Part shown: positions 31,304 through 39,441 of the stretch, piece by piece | Layout of the letters: the number at the start of each line of letters is the position of its first letter | Position numbering within the stretch: the first letter of the stretch is position 1 | Assembly (NCBI GenBank): GCA_963729075.1 | Contig: CAVSMU010000019.1 | Span: 97,209-161,208 of the forward strand | Direction of reading: 5' to 3' | Length of the DNA stretch: 64,000 nucleotides | From: WHSW01 sp963729075 | Lineage (GTDB): Bacteria > Actinomycetota > Thermoleophilia > Solirubrobacterales > 70-9 | Position numbers and translations under genes: made by a program | The notes under the pieces: generated by a model | What the model was told of the DNA's origin: nothing | Databases searched by the model: none | What the model saw: the letters and a program-made list of their open reading frames with translations, nothing else

Positions 31304-31317
31304 CCCTGACGGGCTAG
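31300..31317. terminator. 7-bp palindrome covering two opposing stop codons
   Basis: CTAGCCC (31300-31306), TGAC loop, GGGCTAG (31311-31317). The LapA stop TAG is in the left arm (31301-31303) and the stop of the opposite small ORF is in the right arm (31314-31316). Confidence 0.55.
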
Positions 31318-31448
31318 TGGAGCTTGGAGATCACGGCCAGCAGCGCGACGCGCGCGGATCGCCGCGGCCGCCCTGCCGGTTCAGGACGCCGGTGAATCGG
31401 CCGGCGCTGGGGCTTCGCGGTGAACAAGGTCACCATGGCTCTGGTCAT
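31314..31448 (-). CDS. Possible 44-aa basic small protein
   Basis: It reads MTRAMVTLFTAKPQRRPIHR, then RPEPAGRPRRSARVALLAVI, then SKLH. Support comes from context: ATG 31448 lies 6 nt after a TAGGGT box, as for true genes here, and the stop sits symmetrically with the LapA stop inside one palindrome. Composition (10 Arg) is also what a random frame could give in GC-rich DNA, so this is tentative. No family is recognised. Confidence 0.3.
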   Translation of the reverse strand: MTRAMVTLFTAKPQRRPIHRRPEPAGRPRRSARVALLAVISKLH

Positions 31449-31460
31449 GTGCCGACCCTA
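31449..31460 (-). promoter_or_regulatory. Leaderless-type -10 box
   Basis: TAGGGT (31460-31455 on the minus strand), 6 nt, ATG 31448. No other gene could use it. Confidence 0.4.
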
Positions 31461-31569
31461 GGCCGCGCGCGCCGGTAAAGCACCGGGCGAATACCTAGTT
31501 CGTGGTAGCTCGCGGGCGAGAGCAGGCCGGCTTGCCGCCCGGCGCGGGGTCTCCTAATGTGGGCACGGC

Positions 31570-34326
31570 GTGCTCGTCGGACGGGAAGCCGAACTCGATC
31601 GAATCGAAGCGCTTCTGGACGCGGCGCGGTCCGGTCGCGGCGGCGCGCTGATCGTCCGAGGCGAGCCCGGGATCGGCAAGACCGCGCTGCTCGCCGCCGG
31701 GGCCGAGCGCGCCGGGGAGATGTTGACCGCGAGAGCGTCAGGCGTCGAGTCGGAGGCGCGGCTCCCGTTCGCGGCCCTCAGCGAGCTCTGCGCGCCGATG
31801 CTCGACCGGCTCGGCGACCTGCCCGAGCCGCAGGCCGCGGCGATCTCGGCCGCGCTGGCGCTGGCGCCCAGCGAGGGCGTGGTCAACGAGCGGCTCGCGA
31901 TGTTCGCCGGGTTCCTCGGCCTGATTCGCGCGGCCGCGCGCGGCCGCCCGCTCCTGATCCTGGTTGACGACGCCCACTGGCTCGATCGACCCTCGGCCGA
32001 GTGCCTCGGTTACGCCGCGCGCCGCCTCGACGACATCGGTGCCGCACTCCTGATCGCGGCCCGGCCCGGCGAGGGAACGGGCCTGATCGGGGACGGCGCG
32101 GACGCGATCGTCCTTCGCGGCCTCCCTCGGGCAGACGCGCTCGAGGTCCTCGCGGAGGCCGACCTCGCGCCGGCGGCCGCCGAGTCCATGCTCGAGCTCG
32201 CGCTCGGCAACCCGCTGGCGCTTCGCGAGCTGCCGTCGCTCTTGTCCGAAGAGCAGCGGCGCGGCGCGGCGCCGATCGATCCGGTGAGCGCCCCCGGGGG
32301 CGCGCTGGGCGAGGCCCTGGGGCGCCGCGTGGCGAGCGCGGGCCCCGAGGCCGCCGCGCTGCTGCTTGTCGCCGCGGCATCCGGGGATCGGCCCCTGGAG
32401 CCGGTGATCGCCGCCTGTCGCGATCTCGGCATCGCTGACCAGGCGCTCGAGCGCTGCGAGGCGGCCGGCCTCCTCGACACGCACGCGGGCAGCTTCACGC
32501 TGGCCCACCCCCTCCTGCGCAGCGTCATCTACGGCGGCGCGAGCCCGGGGGAACGCCGGCGCGCTCACCGGGCGCTTGCCGACCACACCCTCGCGGACTC
32601 GCGCGCCTGGCACCTGGCGGCAGCGACGATCGGCCCCGACGATGAGCTCGCTGCCGAGCTCGACCGGGCGGCGGAGCGGGCCGCCGGACGCGGCGCGCAC
32701 GAGGCGGCGGCCGACGCAATGGAGCGGGGTGCGCAGGCGAGCTCGGGGCTGGCCGCGCGCTCCGGCCGCCTGTACGCCGCCGGGCTCGCCGCGGCGATGG
32801 GCGGCGCCTATGAGCGTTCAGCGGCGCTTCTGGAGGCGGCGTCGGAGATCGACGATCCGGCCATGCGTGCGCTGAGCCGGCACCTGCTCGCGATGGTCAC
32901 GCTCAACGGCGGCATCCGCAACGGACTGGACAACCACCGGATGCTGACCACGGAGGCGGAGCGGATCGAGCCGATCGATCCGGCGATGGCGGCGCTGCTG
33001 CACGCAGACGCCGGGGTGACGGCGACGGTAGTCGGCCTCTGCGACCTCGTGCTCGGCTCGGGCGAGCGGGCGGTCGCCGTCCTGCCCCCCGACGCGCCCC
33101 CGTCGATTCGCTGCCAGACGCACGCGATCCACGGCATGGGGCTGGCGCTCAAGGGCCGGACCGCCGAGGCGGCGGCGGCGCTCGATCGGGCCGACGAGCT
33201 CCTCGGAGAGGTCGAGCCGGTCTCCGCCGCGGCGCAGTCGATCTCGTTCGCGTGCATGGCACGGTTCTGCACCGGCCAGGAGCGGGCGCTTCGCGAGCAG
33301 ACCAGGGGGCTCGCCGCCTCCGCCCGCCAGAGCCGGTCGCTCGGGATCCTGCCGTGGTTCCAGCTCCAGACCGCCGATGCGGCCTACCGACTCGGCGACT
33401 GGGAGGAGGCCGAGAGCGCGATCGAGGACGCGATCGCGAACGCCGAGGTCTCGGGGCAGCGGGGCCCGCTCGCGATCGCGATGATCATCCGCGGGAGGAT
33501 CCACGCCGCTCGCGGCCGCGAGCGGGCAGCCCGCGACGACGCGCGGTCGGGTGTCGAGATCGCAGAGCCAGTCGCGTATGGCAGCGTTCGCATCTGGTCG
33601 GTGGCCTGCCTCGGCTTCCTCGAGCTCGGGCTCGGCCATCCCGAGGAGGCGATCGCGGAGCTCGAGCAGGCGCGGGCGCTGGCGGAGATGGCGGGGCTTC
33701 GGGACCCGGTGCTCGTGCCCTGGGCCCCGGACCTGGTCGAGGCGTACACCCGCGGCGGCCGAGCGGAGGACGCGGCGCAGCTGGCGGCGACGCTCGGCGA
33801 CCAAGCGGAACGAAGCGAGGCCCCGATCGCGGCGGCGCTCGCCGCGCGCTGTCGCGGCCTGATCGCCGCGGAGGGCTTCGAGCAGGAGTTCGAGCGCGCA
33901 CTCGCGCTGCACCGTGAGGCCGGCCTGCCGCTGGAGCAGGCGCGCACGCTGCTCTCGTACGGCTCACGCCTGCATCGAGCCCGGCGCCGCGTCGAGGCGC
34001 GCAAGCGCCTGCGCGAGGCCCTCGAGATCTTCGAACGGCTCGGCTCCCCCCTGTGGAGCGACCAGGCGCGCGCCGAGCTCCGCGCCGCCGGCGCGGTCGA
34101 TCGCGCGCGCTACGGCGATCCCGAGGAGCTCACGGCGCAGGAGGTGCGCGTCGCCCGCGCCGTCGCCCGCGGTGGCACCAATCGCGAGGTGGCGGCCGAG
34201 CTCTTTTTGAGCCCGAAGACGATCGACTTCCACCTCGGCCGCGTCTACCGCAAGCTGGACATCCACTCCCGAGCCGAGCTCGCGACTCTCGTCGCCGAGG
34301 GCCGACTCGATCAGGCGGAGGTCTAG
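31570..34326 (+). CDS. Large LuxR-family regulator with N-terminal ATPase (LAL type)
   Basis: 918 aa. MLVGREAELDRIEALLDAAR, then GGALIVRGEPGIGKTALLAA (Walker A) and RPLLILVDDAHWLDRPSAEC (Walker B) form a STAND-type AAA module. A long helical TPR-like middle (~350-840) probably senses ligand or partner proteins. The C-terminus LTAQEVRVARAVARGGTNRE, then VAAELFLSPKTIDFHLGRVY is a LuxR helix-turn-helix. Such regulators activate transcription after ATP-driven assembly. GTG 31570 is 9 nt after TAATGT. No clear target operon lies beside it; pntAB converges from the other side. Confidence 0.93.
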   Translation: MLVGREAELDRIEALLDAARSGRGGALIVRGEPGIGKTALLAAGAERAGEMLTARASGVESEARLPFAALSELCAPMLDRLGDLPEPQAAAISAALALAPSEGVVNERLAMFAGFLGLIRAAARGRPLLILVDDAHWLDRPSAECLGYAARRLDDIGAALLIAARPGEGTGLIGDGADAIVLRGLPRADALEVLAEADLAPAAAESMLELALGNPLALRELPSLLSEEQRRGAAPIDPVSAPGGALGEALGRRVASAGPEAAALLLVAAASGDRPLEPVIAACRDLGIADQALERCEAAGLLDTHAGSFTLAHPLLRSVIYGGASPGERRRAHRALADHTLADSRAWHLAAATIGPDDELAAELDRAAERAAGRGAHEAAADAMERGAQASSGLAARSGRLYAAGLAAAMGGAYERSAALLEAASEIDDPAMRALSRHLLAMVTLNGGIRNGLDNHRMLTTEAERIEPIDPAMAALLHADAGVTATVVGLCDLVLGSGERAVAVLPPDAPPSIRCQTHAIHGMGLALKGRTAEAAAALDRADELLGEVEPVSAAAQSISFACMARFCTGQERALREQTRGLAASARQSRSLGILPWFQLQTADAAYRLGDWEEAESAIEDAIANAEVSGQRGPLAIAMIIRGRIHAARGRERAARDDARSGVEIAEPVAYGSVRIWSVACLGFLELGLGHPEEAIAELEQARALAEMAGLRDPVLVPWAPDLVEAYTRGGRAEDAAQLAATLGDQAERSEAPIAAALAARCRGLIAAEGFEQEFERALALHREAGLPLEQARTLLSYGSRLHRARRRVEARKRLREALEIFERLGSPLWSDQARAELRAAGAVDRARYGDPEELTAQEVRVARAVARGGTNREVAAELFLSPKTIDFHLGRVYRKLDIHSRAELATLVAEGRLDQAEV

Positions 34327-34355
34327 GCGCGGGCGCTGGCCCGTCGCGGGCTAGA
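34322..34355. terminator. Hairpin between LuxR and pntB with stop codons in the arms
   Basis: The outer arms TCTAG and CTAGA contain the opposing TAG stops of the LuxR gene and of pntB. The inner stem is CGGGC-GCTG-GCCCG (34330-34343). It is probably a bidirectional terminator. Confidence 0.5.
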
Positions 34356-35796
34356 GCTCCGTGACCTCGCCGGCGATGGCGGTCGCCGCCTGCTTGGCGT
34401 CGGCGAACAGCATCGAGGTGTTCGGCTCGTAGAAGAGGTCGTTGTCGATCCCCGCGAAGCCGGGCGAGAGCGAGCGCTTGATCACGATCACCTGCTGCGC
34501 CTCGTTGACCTCGATGATCGGCATCCCGGCGATCGGGCTGTTGGGATCATTCTTGGCCGCCGGATTGGTGACATCGTTGGCGCCGATCACCACTGCGACG
34601 TCGGTGCGCGGCATCTCCGGATTGATCTCGTCCATCTCTCGCAGCTTCTCGTAGGGCACGTCGGCCTCGGCGAGCAACACGTTCATGTGGCCGGGCATGC
34701 GGCCCGCGACCGGGTGGATGGCGTAGTTGACCGTCACCCCGCGCTTCTCCAGCTCGTCCGCCATCTCCTTGACGGCATGCTGCGCCTGCGCGACGGCGAG
34801 CCCGTACCCGGGGACGATGACCACCGAGTCGGCATAGGCGAGCTTGATCGCTGCGTCCTGGGCGCCGATGGACGTGTGCGGGCGCTCCTCCCCGTCGCCC
34901 GCGGCGGCCGCGGGGACGCCACCGAAGCCGGCGAAGAGGATGTTGGCGACCGAGCGGTTCATCGCCGTCGCCATCTCCAGCGTGAGGATCGTTCCCGAGG
35001 ATCCGACCAGGGTCCCGGCGACGATCAGCGCCACGTTGTCGAGCGCGAACCCGGTGGCTGCGGCCGACAGCCCCGTGAACGCGTTCAGGAGCGAGATCAC
35101 CACCGGCATGTCCGCGCCGCCGATCGGGAGCACGACGAGGTTGCCGAGCGCCGCCGCGGCGATGAGGACGAGGATGAACAGGCCCTGCGAGGGGTCGTCG
35201 TTGTTCGCCGCGATCAGCACGCAGGCGACGACGATCCCGATCAGCAGCAGCGCGTTGATCACCTGTTGACCGGGCACCGCCAGCGGCCGCGTCGGGATCA
35301 GGTCCTGGAGCTTGGCGAAGGCGATGTTCGAGCCCCAGAACGAGACCGAGCCGATCACGGCGGCGAACAGGACCGGAATCAGCTCGTCGAGCGGGATCTC
35401 GGCGAGCAGCCCGGCGTCGATCTCGCTGATCCCGTGGCGGATCTCCGACCAGGCGATCAGCGCCACCGCCCCGCCGCCGACGCCGTTGTAGAGCGCCACC
35501 ATCTGCGGCATCTGGGTCATCTGCACCCGGGTCGAGGCGATTACCCCGACCGCGGTGCCGATCGTGATCCCGGCGACGATCAGGCCCCAGTTGCCGATCC
35601 CGTCGAGCAGCAGGGTGGTGGTGACCGCGATCGCCATCCCGCCGGCGGCGATCAGGTTGCCCTGCTTCGCGGTGGTCGGGTGCGTGCCGCGGCGAACGCC
35701 GAAGATGAAGCAGGAGAAGGAGAGGATGTAAAGGAGCGTCGCGACGTCGCCGCCCGGCTCCAGGACCGCCGAAGGAACGGGCGCCGACACGGTCAT
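34351..35796 (-). CDS. pntB: NAD(P) transhydrogenase subunit beta
   Basis: 481 aa. It begins with membrane helices (VATLLYILSFSCFIFGVRRG, ATGFALDNVALIVAGTLVGS) and ends with the NADP-binding domain III: VVIVPGYGLAVAQAQHAVKE, ADVPYEKLREMDEINPEMPR, DVAVVIGANDVTNPAAKNDP and MPIIEVNEAQQVIVIKRSLS. With PntA it moves hydride from NADH to NADP+ using the proton gradient. The start overlaps the upstream gene's stop in ATGA. Confidence 0.96.
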   Translation of the reverse strand: MTVSAPVPSAVLEPGGDVATLLYILSFSCFIFGVRRGTHPTTAKQGNLIAAGGMAIAVTTTLLLDGIGNWGLIVAGITIGTAVGVIASTRVQMTQMPQMVALYNGVGGGAVALIAWSEIRHGISEIDAGLLAEIPLDELIPVLFAAVIGSVSFWGSNIAFAKLQDLIPTRPLAVPGQQVINALLLIGIVVACVLIAANNDDPSQGLFILVLIAAAALGNLVVLPIGGADMPVVISLLNAFTGLSAAATGFALDNVALIVAGTLVGSSGTILTLEMATAMNRSVANILFAGFGGVPAAAAGDGEERPHTSIGAQDAAIKLAYADSVVIVPGYGLAVAQAQHAVKEMADELEKRGVTVNYAIHPVAGRMPGHMNVLLAEADVPYEKLREMDEINPEMPRTDVAVVIGANDVTNPAAKNDPNSPIAGMPIIEVNEAQQVIVIKRSLSPGFAGIDNDLFYEPNTSMLFADAKQAATAIAGEVTEL

Positions 35797-36143
35797 CCTT
35801 CGCCCGACCCGGCCGCCCCCGGAGGCGAAGCCGAGGAGGCGGACGGCTGGTCTTTCTCGATGCTCGGCCGCTTGCGGGTGAACATCGAGAGCATGCGGTC
35901 CGTGACCAGGAAGCCGCCGACGATGTTGATCGTGCCGAACACGATCGCGATCAGGCCGATCGTCTTCTCGAGCCCGTCGTCCGCGAACCCGATCACGATC
36001 AGCCCGCCGAGCATGACGATGCCGTGGATCGCGTTCGTCTGGCTCATCAGCGGCGTGTGGAGGGTCGTCGGAACCTTCGAGATCACCTCGAAGCCCACGA
36101 AGGCGGCCAGGACGAAGATGGTGATCTCGGTGATCAGGTCCAT
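35793..36143 (-). CDS. pntA2: NAD(P) transhydrogenase subunit alpha, membrane part
   Basis: 116 aa. ITEITIFVLAAFVGFEVISK, then VPTTLHTPLMSQTNAIHGIV and MLGGLIVIGFADDGLEKTIG are the conserved helices of transhydrogenase domain II alpha. SQTNAIHGIV contains the proton-channel His. The C-terminus is a Ser/Pro/Gly tail. Splitting alpha into a soluble and a membrane gene is the usual actinobacterial and alphaproteobacterial layout. It overlaps both neighbours by 1-4 nt. Confidence 0.94.
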   Translation of the reverse strand: MDLITEITIFVLAAFVGFEVISKVPTTLHTPLMSQTNAIHGIVMLGGLIVIGFADDGLEKTIGLIAIVFGTINIVGGFLVTDRMLSMFTRKRPSIEKDQPSASSASPPGAAGSGEG

Positions 36144-37249
36144 CAGCTCGTCGCCCCCTGCGTGGTGCTCGATTCGGCCCTGGCGGTCCGCTCGCCGCGG
36201 ATCTCGCCCTCGTGCGTGATCGCGGCGGCGTCGACGATCTCGTCGTCGAAGTCGATTGAGAGCTCGCCCTCGTCGGAGACCAGGAGGCCGAGCAGATTCT
36301 CGATGTTCTTGGCGTAGAGCTGCGAGGCGTGCGCCGCCATGTCGGAGGGCAGGTTCACCGGCGAGATGACCTTCACGCCGTTGTCGGTGACCACTGTCTC
36401 GCCGGCCTCGGTGACCTCGCTGTTGCCGCCCGAGTCGCCGGCGAGATCGACGATGACCGAGCCGGGCGCCATGTTCGCGACCGCCTGGCGGGTGAGCAGG
36501 ATCGGGGCCGGCCGGCCGGGGATCTGGGCGGTCGTGATGATCACGTCCTGCTTGCCGGCGTTCTCGGCCAGCGCCTCGCGCACCTTCTCGTTCTCCTCAT
36601 CGGTAAGCGGTCGCGCGTAGCCGCCCTCGGCCTCCGCGTCCGGGATGAACTCGAGCTCGAGGGGACGGCCGCCGAGCGAGGCGATCTGCTCCCACGCGGC
36701 GCGACGGATGTCGAAGCCGGACACGACGGCCCCGAGCCGCTTCGCGGTGGCGATTGCCTGCAGGCCCGCGACCCCGGCGCCGAGGACCAGCACCCGCGCC
36801 GGGGCGACCGTCCCGGCGGCGGTGGTCATCATCGGGAAGAACCGGCCCGCCTCGCGCGCGGCGAGCAGCGTGGCCGCGTAACCGGCGACGTTCGCCTGCG
36901 AGGACAGCGCGTCCATCGCCTGCGCGCGGGTGATCCGCGGAATCGCCTCCATCGCGAACGCGGTAACGCCCGCCGACGCGAGCGCCTCGTTGGTCGCCCC
37001 GGAGGTGAGCGGTGCGAGATGGGCGATGAGGACCTGCCCCTGACGCAGGCGGCCGATCTCGTCCAGCGTCGGGACCGCGACCCTGACCACGACGTCGGCG
37101 CCCCAGGCGTCGTCGCCGGTGCCGACCGTCGCTCCGGCCTCCTCGTACTCGGCATCCGGATGCCCGGATTCCTCGCCCGCTCCGGACTCGACAACGACGT
37201 CGATGCCCCGGTCGTCGAGCGACTTGACGACGTCCGGGATCAGCGCCAC
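36143..37249 (-). CDS. pntA1: NAD(P) transhydrogenase subunit alpha, NAD-binding part
   Basis: 368 aa from GTG 37249, but the family N-terminus lies further upstream: the frame reads LKVGVPKETAPGERRVALIP starting at CTG 37294, which would give 383 aa. VLVLGAGVAGLQAIATAKRL is the NAD-binding Rossmann loop, RITRAQAMDALSSQANVAGY the conserved interface, and GSVIVDLAGDSGGNSEVTEA the substrate-proximal strand. A TAGGCT box (37309-37304) ends 9 nt before the CTG. There is no ATG, GTG or TTG between the box and the conserved residues. Confidence 0.95.
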   Translation of the reverse strand: MALIPDVVKSLDDRGIDVVVESGAGEESGHPDAEYEEAGATVGTGDDAWGADVVVRVAVPTLDEIGRLRQGQVLIAHLAPLTSGATNEALASAGVTAFAMEAIPRITRAQAMDALSSQANVAGYAATLLAAREAGRFFPMMTTAAGTVAPARVLVLGAGVAGLQAIATAKRLGAVVSGFDIRRAAWEQIASLGGRPLELEFIPDAEAEGGYARPLTDEENEKVREALAENAGKQDVIITTAQIPGRPAPILLTRQAVANMAPGSVIVDLAGDSGGNSEVTEAGETVVTDNGVKVISPVNLPSDMAAHASQLYAKNIENLLGLLVSDEGELSIDFDDEIVDAAAITHEGEIRGERTARAESSTTQGATS

Positions 37250-37325
37250 GCGGCGCTCCCCCGGAGCGGTCTCTTTGGGGACCCCGACCTTCAGAGCCGC
37301 GAGAGCCTAACGAACCGCGATCGGT

Positions 37326-37338
37326 CAATGTTCCGCAC
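37326..37338 (+). promoter_or_regulatory. Leaderless-type -10 box of the TauE gene
   Basis: CAATGT (37326-37331), 7 nt, ATG 37339. It lies back to back with the pntA promoter, only 44 nt between CTG 37294 and this ATG. Confidence 0.4.
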
Positions 37339-38103
37339 ATGGAGCCGCTGATCGGCGCCGGGGCGGCGTTCGCGATCGCCCTTGTGACCACACCGGTGGG
37401 CGTCTCCGGAGCGGTGTTCCTGATCCCGGTCCAGGTCAGCGTGCTCGATACGCCGAGCCCTGCGGTGACCCCGACCAACCTGCTCTACAACCTGATCGCG
37501 ACCCCGGGGGCGCTGGTGCGCTACGGGCGCGAGCGGGTCGCCTCGTCACGGCTCACGCGCCCGCTGGTCCTGGGCACGCTGCCCGGCGTGGTCGCGGGCG
37601 CCGTGATCCGGGTGACGCTGCTCGACGGAGCGGACGCGTTCCTCGTCGTCGTCGCCCTGGTGCTGATCCCGCTCGGGCTGGTACTCGCGGCGGGCGATCC
37701 TCCCACGCGCGCGGCGAACGCCCGGCCGGACCCGCGGGCGCTGGTTCTCCTCGGGGTCGCGGTCGGCACCGTGGGCGGGATCTACGGCATCGGCGGCGGT
37801 TCGATCATCGGGCCCATCCTGGTCGCCGGCGGGATCTCGATCTACGAGGTGGCACCGGCGGCGCTCGCCGCGACTTTCCTCACGTCCATCGCCGGCGTCG
37901 CCTCATTCGCGCTGCTCAGCCTCGCGGCGGCCGGCGCGGTCGCCCCGGAGTGGGACCTCGGCCTCGCGATCGGTCTCGGTGGCCTCGCCGGCGGCTGGTG
38001 CGGGGCCGCGCTGCAACCGCGCCTGCCCGAGGCGCTGCTTCGCCGCGGGCTCGGTGTGATCGCCGTGGTGCTCGGCGTGCGCTACGCCGTGCTCGCCCTG
38101 TAG
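37339..38103 (+). CDS. TauE/SafE-family anion exporter
   Basis: 254 aa, eight membrane helices. LIGAGAAFAIALVTTPVGVS, GVVAGAVIRVTLLDGADAFL and the internal repeat VGTVGGIYGIGGGSIIGPIL with its GGGS motif are hallmarks. LPEALLRRGLGVIAVVLGVR closes the second half. Family members export sulfite, sulfoacetate or other organosulfur anions; the specific substrate is not visible. It converges with the LLM gene across a pair of terminator-like hairpins. Confidence 0.9.
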   Translation: MEPLIGAGAAFAIALVTTPVGVSGAVFLIPVQVSVLDTPSPAVTPTNLLYNLIATPGALVRYGRERVASSRLTRPLVLGTLPGVVAGAVIRVTLLDGADAFLVVVALVLIPLGLVLAAGDPPTRAANARPDPRALVLLGVAVGTVGGIYGIGGGSIIGPILVAGGISIYEVAPAALAATFLTSIAGVASFALLSLAAAGAVAPEWDLGLAIGLGGLAGGWCGAALQPRLPEALLRRGLGVIAVVLGVRYAVLAL

Positions 38104-38187
38104 TGCGCTGCGACCCACCGTGGCGCGGGTGGCGAGGTGGGCTCGGGTCAGGTCGAGTAGGGGGAGCGCTGGCGATGGCGGCGGGTG

Positions 38188-38234
38188 AAAAACACCGCAC
38201 GCGTGGCATTGCCGGAGCACGAGTGCGGTGTTTT
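38188..38234. terminator. Inverted repeat with A/T-ended arms, first of two
   Basis: AAAACACCGCA (38189-38199) and TGCGGTGTTTT (38224-38234) are perfect 11-bp arms around a 24-nt loop. A-run on one side, T-run on the other: works as an intrinsic terminator on both strands. It lies between convergent tauE-like and LLM genes. Confidence 0.6.
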
Positions 38235-38250
38235 CCCCGCTATGCGAGGT

Positions 38251-38295
38251 AAACACCGCGAGCATCGTCCGCGGCGGAGATGTGAGCGGTGTTTT
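38251..38295. terminator. Inverted repeat with A/T-ended arms, second of two
   Basis: AAACACCGC (38251-38259) and GCGGTGTTT(T) (38286-38295), again the same arm sequence as the first. The four arms can also pair across units, so alternative folds exist. Confidence 0.6.
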
Positions 38296-38336
38296 CGGCG
38301 CCCGACCGCGTACGGGACGTTCGGGGTCGTAAGCGC

Positions 38337-39404
38337 TCAGGCGGGGGAGGCGACGCCGGCGAGCGCCGAGAGGCGCTCGATCGTGTGGAGGCGCTGGCCG
38401 GCGTCCATGTGGACCGGCGCGCAGATCAGGCGGTCGACGCCCGCGGCCGTCAGCTTCTCGATCCGCCGCGCGACCTCGTCCTCGGGCCCGACGAGCGAGG
38501 TTGCGTCGACGAGCTCGTCGGGGATCGCCGCGTACGCCTCCTCGCGCTTGCCGTCCAGGTAGAGGTCCTGGACGGTGTCGGCGACCTCGCCGAAGCCGAA
38601 GCGGTGCGTGAGGTCCACGTAGAAGTTCGTCTTCTTCGAGCCCATCCCGCCGAGGTAGAGCAGCAGGCTCGCCTTGACGAGCCCGCGGGCGGCGTCGAGG
38701 TCGCCGTCGATCGCGACCGACAGCGAGGGCGAGATCTCGAGGTCCTCGCGCGAGCGGCCGCCGCGCTCGAAGCCGGCCTCCAGGTGCTCGCCCCATGTCT
38801 CCTCGAAGGCGTCGGCGCTGAAGAAGATCGGGATCCAGCCGTCGCAGATCTCGGCCGCAATCTCCACCGACCTGCGCCCGATCGCGCCGACGAAGATCGG
38901 GATCTCGTCGCGCACGGGATGGAAGTTGAGCTTCAGCGCCTTGCCCTGACCGGTGCCGCCCTCGAGCGGGAGCCGGTAGTGCTCCCCCTCGTAGTTGAGC
39001 GGGCCCCGCCGGGCGATGATCTCGCGCACGATCTCGATGTATTCGCGGGTGCGCCCCCACGGCTTCGGGTACTCCACCCCGTACCAGCCCTCGGAGACCT
39101 GGGGGCCCGACGGGCCGAAGCCGAAGATGAAGCGGCCGCCCGAGAGCGCGTCGATCGTCGCTCCGGCCATCGCAGCGGCGGCCGGGGGCCGAGCCGGGAC
39201 CTGCATGATCGCCGCGCCGAGCTTGATCGTCTCGGTCTGCGGTGCCAGCCAGGCCAGCACCGAAACCACGTCCGAGCCATAGGACTCGGCGGCCCAGACC
39301 GAATCGAAGCCGGCCGACTCGGCGGCGCGGACGGCCTCGACCGCCTCGGCGCCTTGGGGGCCGATCCCCCAGTAGCCGAGGTTGAGGCCGAGCTTCAGCG
39401 GCAT
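38337..39404 (-). CDS. LLM-class F420-dependent oxidoreductase
   Basis: 355 aa. LKLGLNLGYWGIGPQGAEAV, then AAESAGFDSVWAAESYGSDV, then TIKLGAAIMQVPARPPAAAA and TIDALSGGRFIFGFGPSGPQ give the standard LLM barrel. IPIFVGAIGRRSVEIAAEIC and DGWIPIFFSADAFEETWGEH are in the second half. EPYGSDVVS-type residues (ESYGSDVVSVLAWLA) fit the F420-binding subgroup of mycobacterial LLM proteins (TIGR03559-like). The substrate is unknown. It begins 6 nt after a TAGGGT box. Confidence 0.93.
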   Translation of the reverse strand: MPLKLGLNLGYWGIGPQGAEAVEAVRAAESAGFDSVWAAESYGSDVVSVLAWLAPQTETIKLGAAIMQVPARPPAAAAMAGATIDALSGGRFIFGFGPSGPQVSEGWYGVEYPKPWGRTREYIEIVREIIARRGPLNYEGEHYRLPLEGGTGQGKALKLNFHPVRDEIPIFVGAIGRRSVEIAAEICDGWIPIFFSADAFEETWGEHLEAGFERGGRSREDLEISPSLSVAIDGDLDAARGLVKASLLLYLGGMGSKKTNFYVDLTHRFGFGEVADTVQDLYLDGKREEAYAAIPDELVDATSLVGPEDEVARRIEKLTAAGVDRLICAPVHMDAGQRLHTIERLSALAGVASPA

Positions 39405-39416
39405 GTCCGGACCCTA
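39405..39416 (-). promoter_or_regulatory. Leaderless-type -10 box of the second LLM gene
   Basis: TAGGGT (39416-39411 on the minus strand), 6 nt, ATG 39404. Confidence 0.5.
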
Positions 39417-39441
39417 GTTGATCGGGCTGGGCCTCGGTCAG

